A stretch of 20,472 nt of DNA from JBBQSN01 sp038213835 (GTDB lineage: Bacteria; Actinomycetota; Actinomycetes; Actinomycetales; CAWJMD01): assembly GCA_038213835.1 (NCBI GenBank), contig JBBQSN010000052.1, positions 1 through 20,472 on the forward strand. The letters run 5' to 3'. Positions 20,166 through 20,472 of the stretch are shown in pieces. A program made the position numbers and the translations under genes. Numbering within the stretch: position 1 is the stretch's first letter; every line of letters starts with the position of its first letter. The notes beneath the pieces are model-generated. The model saw nothing but the letters and a program-made list of their open reading frames with translations, had not been told where the DNA came from and did not search any database.

Positions 20166-20472
20166 TCAGCGGTCGAACGGGGCCACGAGGCGGCGCAGCG
20201 TGCCCACCAGGGCGTCACGCTCGGTGTCGCCGAGGCGGCCGAGCAGCTGGTGCTCGCGGCGCACGAGGTCGGCCACGGCGGAGTCGACCCGTTCTCGCCC
20301 GGCGTCGGTGAGGCGCACGATCACCCCGCGCCGGTCCCCCGGGTCCGGGAACCGTTGCACCAGGCCGCTCGCGGCGAGCCGGTCGACCCGGTTCGTCATC
20401 GTCCCGCTGGTGACCAGCGTCTGGGTGACCAGCTGGCCGGGGGAGAGCTGGTACGGCGGCCCGGCCCGGCGC
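20166..20472 (-). pseudogene. MarR-family regulator, frameshifted and running off the window
   Basis: The minus strand encodes two adjoining parts of a MarR winged-helix protein in different frames. From the window edge, PPYQLSPGQLVTQTLVTSGT reads up to about 20401. The continuation MTNRVDRLAASGLVQRFPDP, then GDRRGVIVRLTDAGRERV to LRRLVAPFDR starts at 20399 in another frame. In the family SSGxMTxRxDRL is continuous, so one extra base in ACGG (20400-20403) breaks the recognition-helix region. The downstream frame alone (77 residues from ATG 20399) would lack the dimerisation helices and part of the HTH. The 5' part is outside the window. A sequencing error is the main alternative; a ligand or target cannot be named. 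Confidence 0.65.

Overview
The window is very GC-rich chromosomal DNA from an actinobacterium. The gene order (5-formyl-THF cyclo-ligase <- | -> galU, moeA/glp, rimJ, glpR/sepX ... pmt <- | -> rsmI ... metG, tatD, rpfB, ksgA, ispE, uup) is the block known from Mycobacterium tuberculosis around Rv0992c-Rv1011. Protein style and extreme GC suggest Nocardioidaceae (Nocardioides-like); that placement is inference. There is no phage, IS element or CRISPR array.

Layout. (1) 1-4870: a divergent pair (the start of a cyclo-ligase gene on the minus strand, galU on the plus strand), then a tightly overlapping run galU-moeA/glp-moaC-mogA-rimJ. glpR/sepX follows with its own promoter. This combines UDP-glucose supply, molybdenum cofactor synthesis and the gephyrin-like Glp/GlpR divisome pair. 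(2) 4871-5199: tRNA-Ala(CGC), a strong 12-bp terminator hairpin and an isolated 17-bp palindrome. (3) 5200-7845, minus strand: pmt-doxX-zip operon, in which the ZIP metal transporter gene is destroyed by an internal deletion and a frameshift. (4) 7889-11790: rsmI, alaC, then an accessory insert: a 22-residue leaderless Cys-Trp-rich upstream peptide gene, a membrane GGDEF protein, a damaged DUF2975-like gene and its small HTH partner. (5) 11851-17837: metG-tatD, a structured leader, then rpfB-ksgA-ispE. (6) 17896-20472: uup ABC-F ATPase, a DUF6069-like membrane protein, and a convergent MarR-family gene that carries a frameshift and runs off the window.

The most striking regulatory theme is leaderless transcription. 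At about nine starts a TANNNT-like -10 hexamer lies 6-7 nt upstream of an ATG or GTG, so the transcript should begin at the start codon. Two of these transcripts appear to open with mini-genes: a CWELCWELCWEHR-ending peptide whose stop overlaps the GGDEF start, and a 5-codon peptide whose stop overlaps the ispE start. The first resembles the cysteine-responsive leaderless uORFs described in mycobacteria and is the best candidate here for an undescribed regulatory system. The long hairpin-rich rpfB leader is the second, since the M. tuberculosis rpfB leader is reported to be an RNA attenuator.
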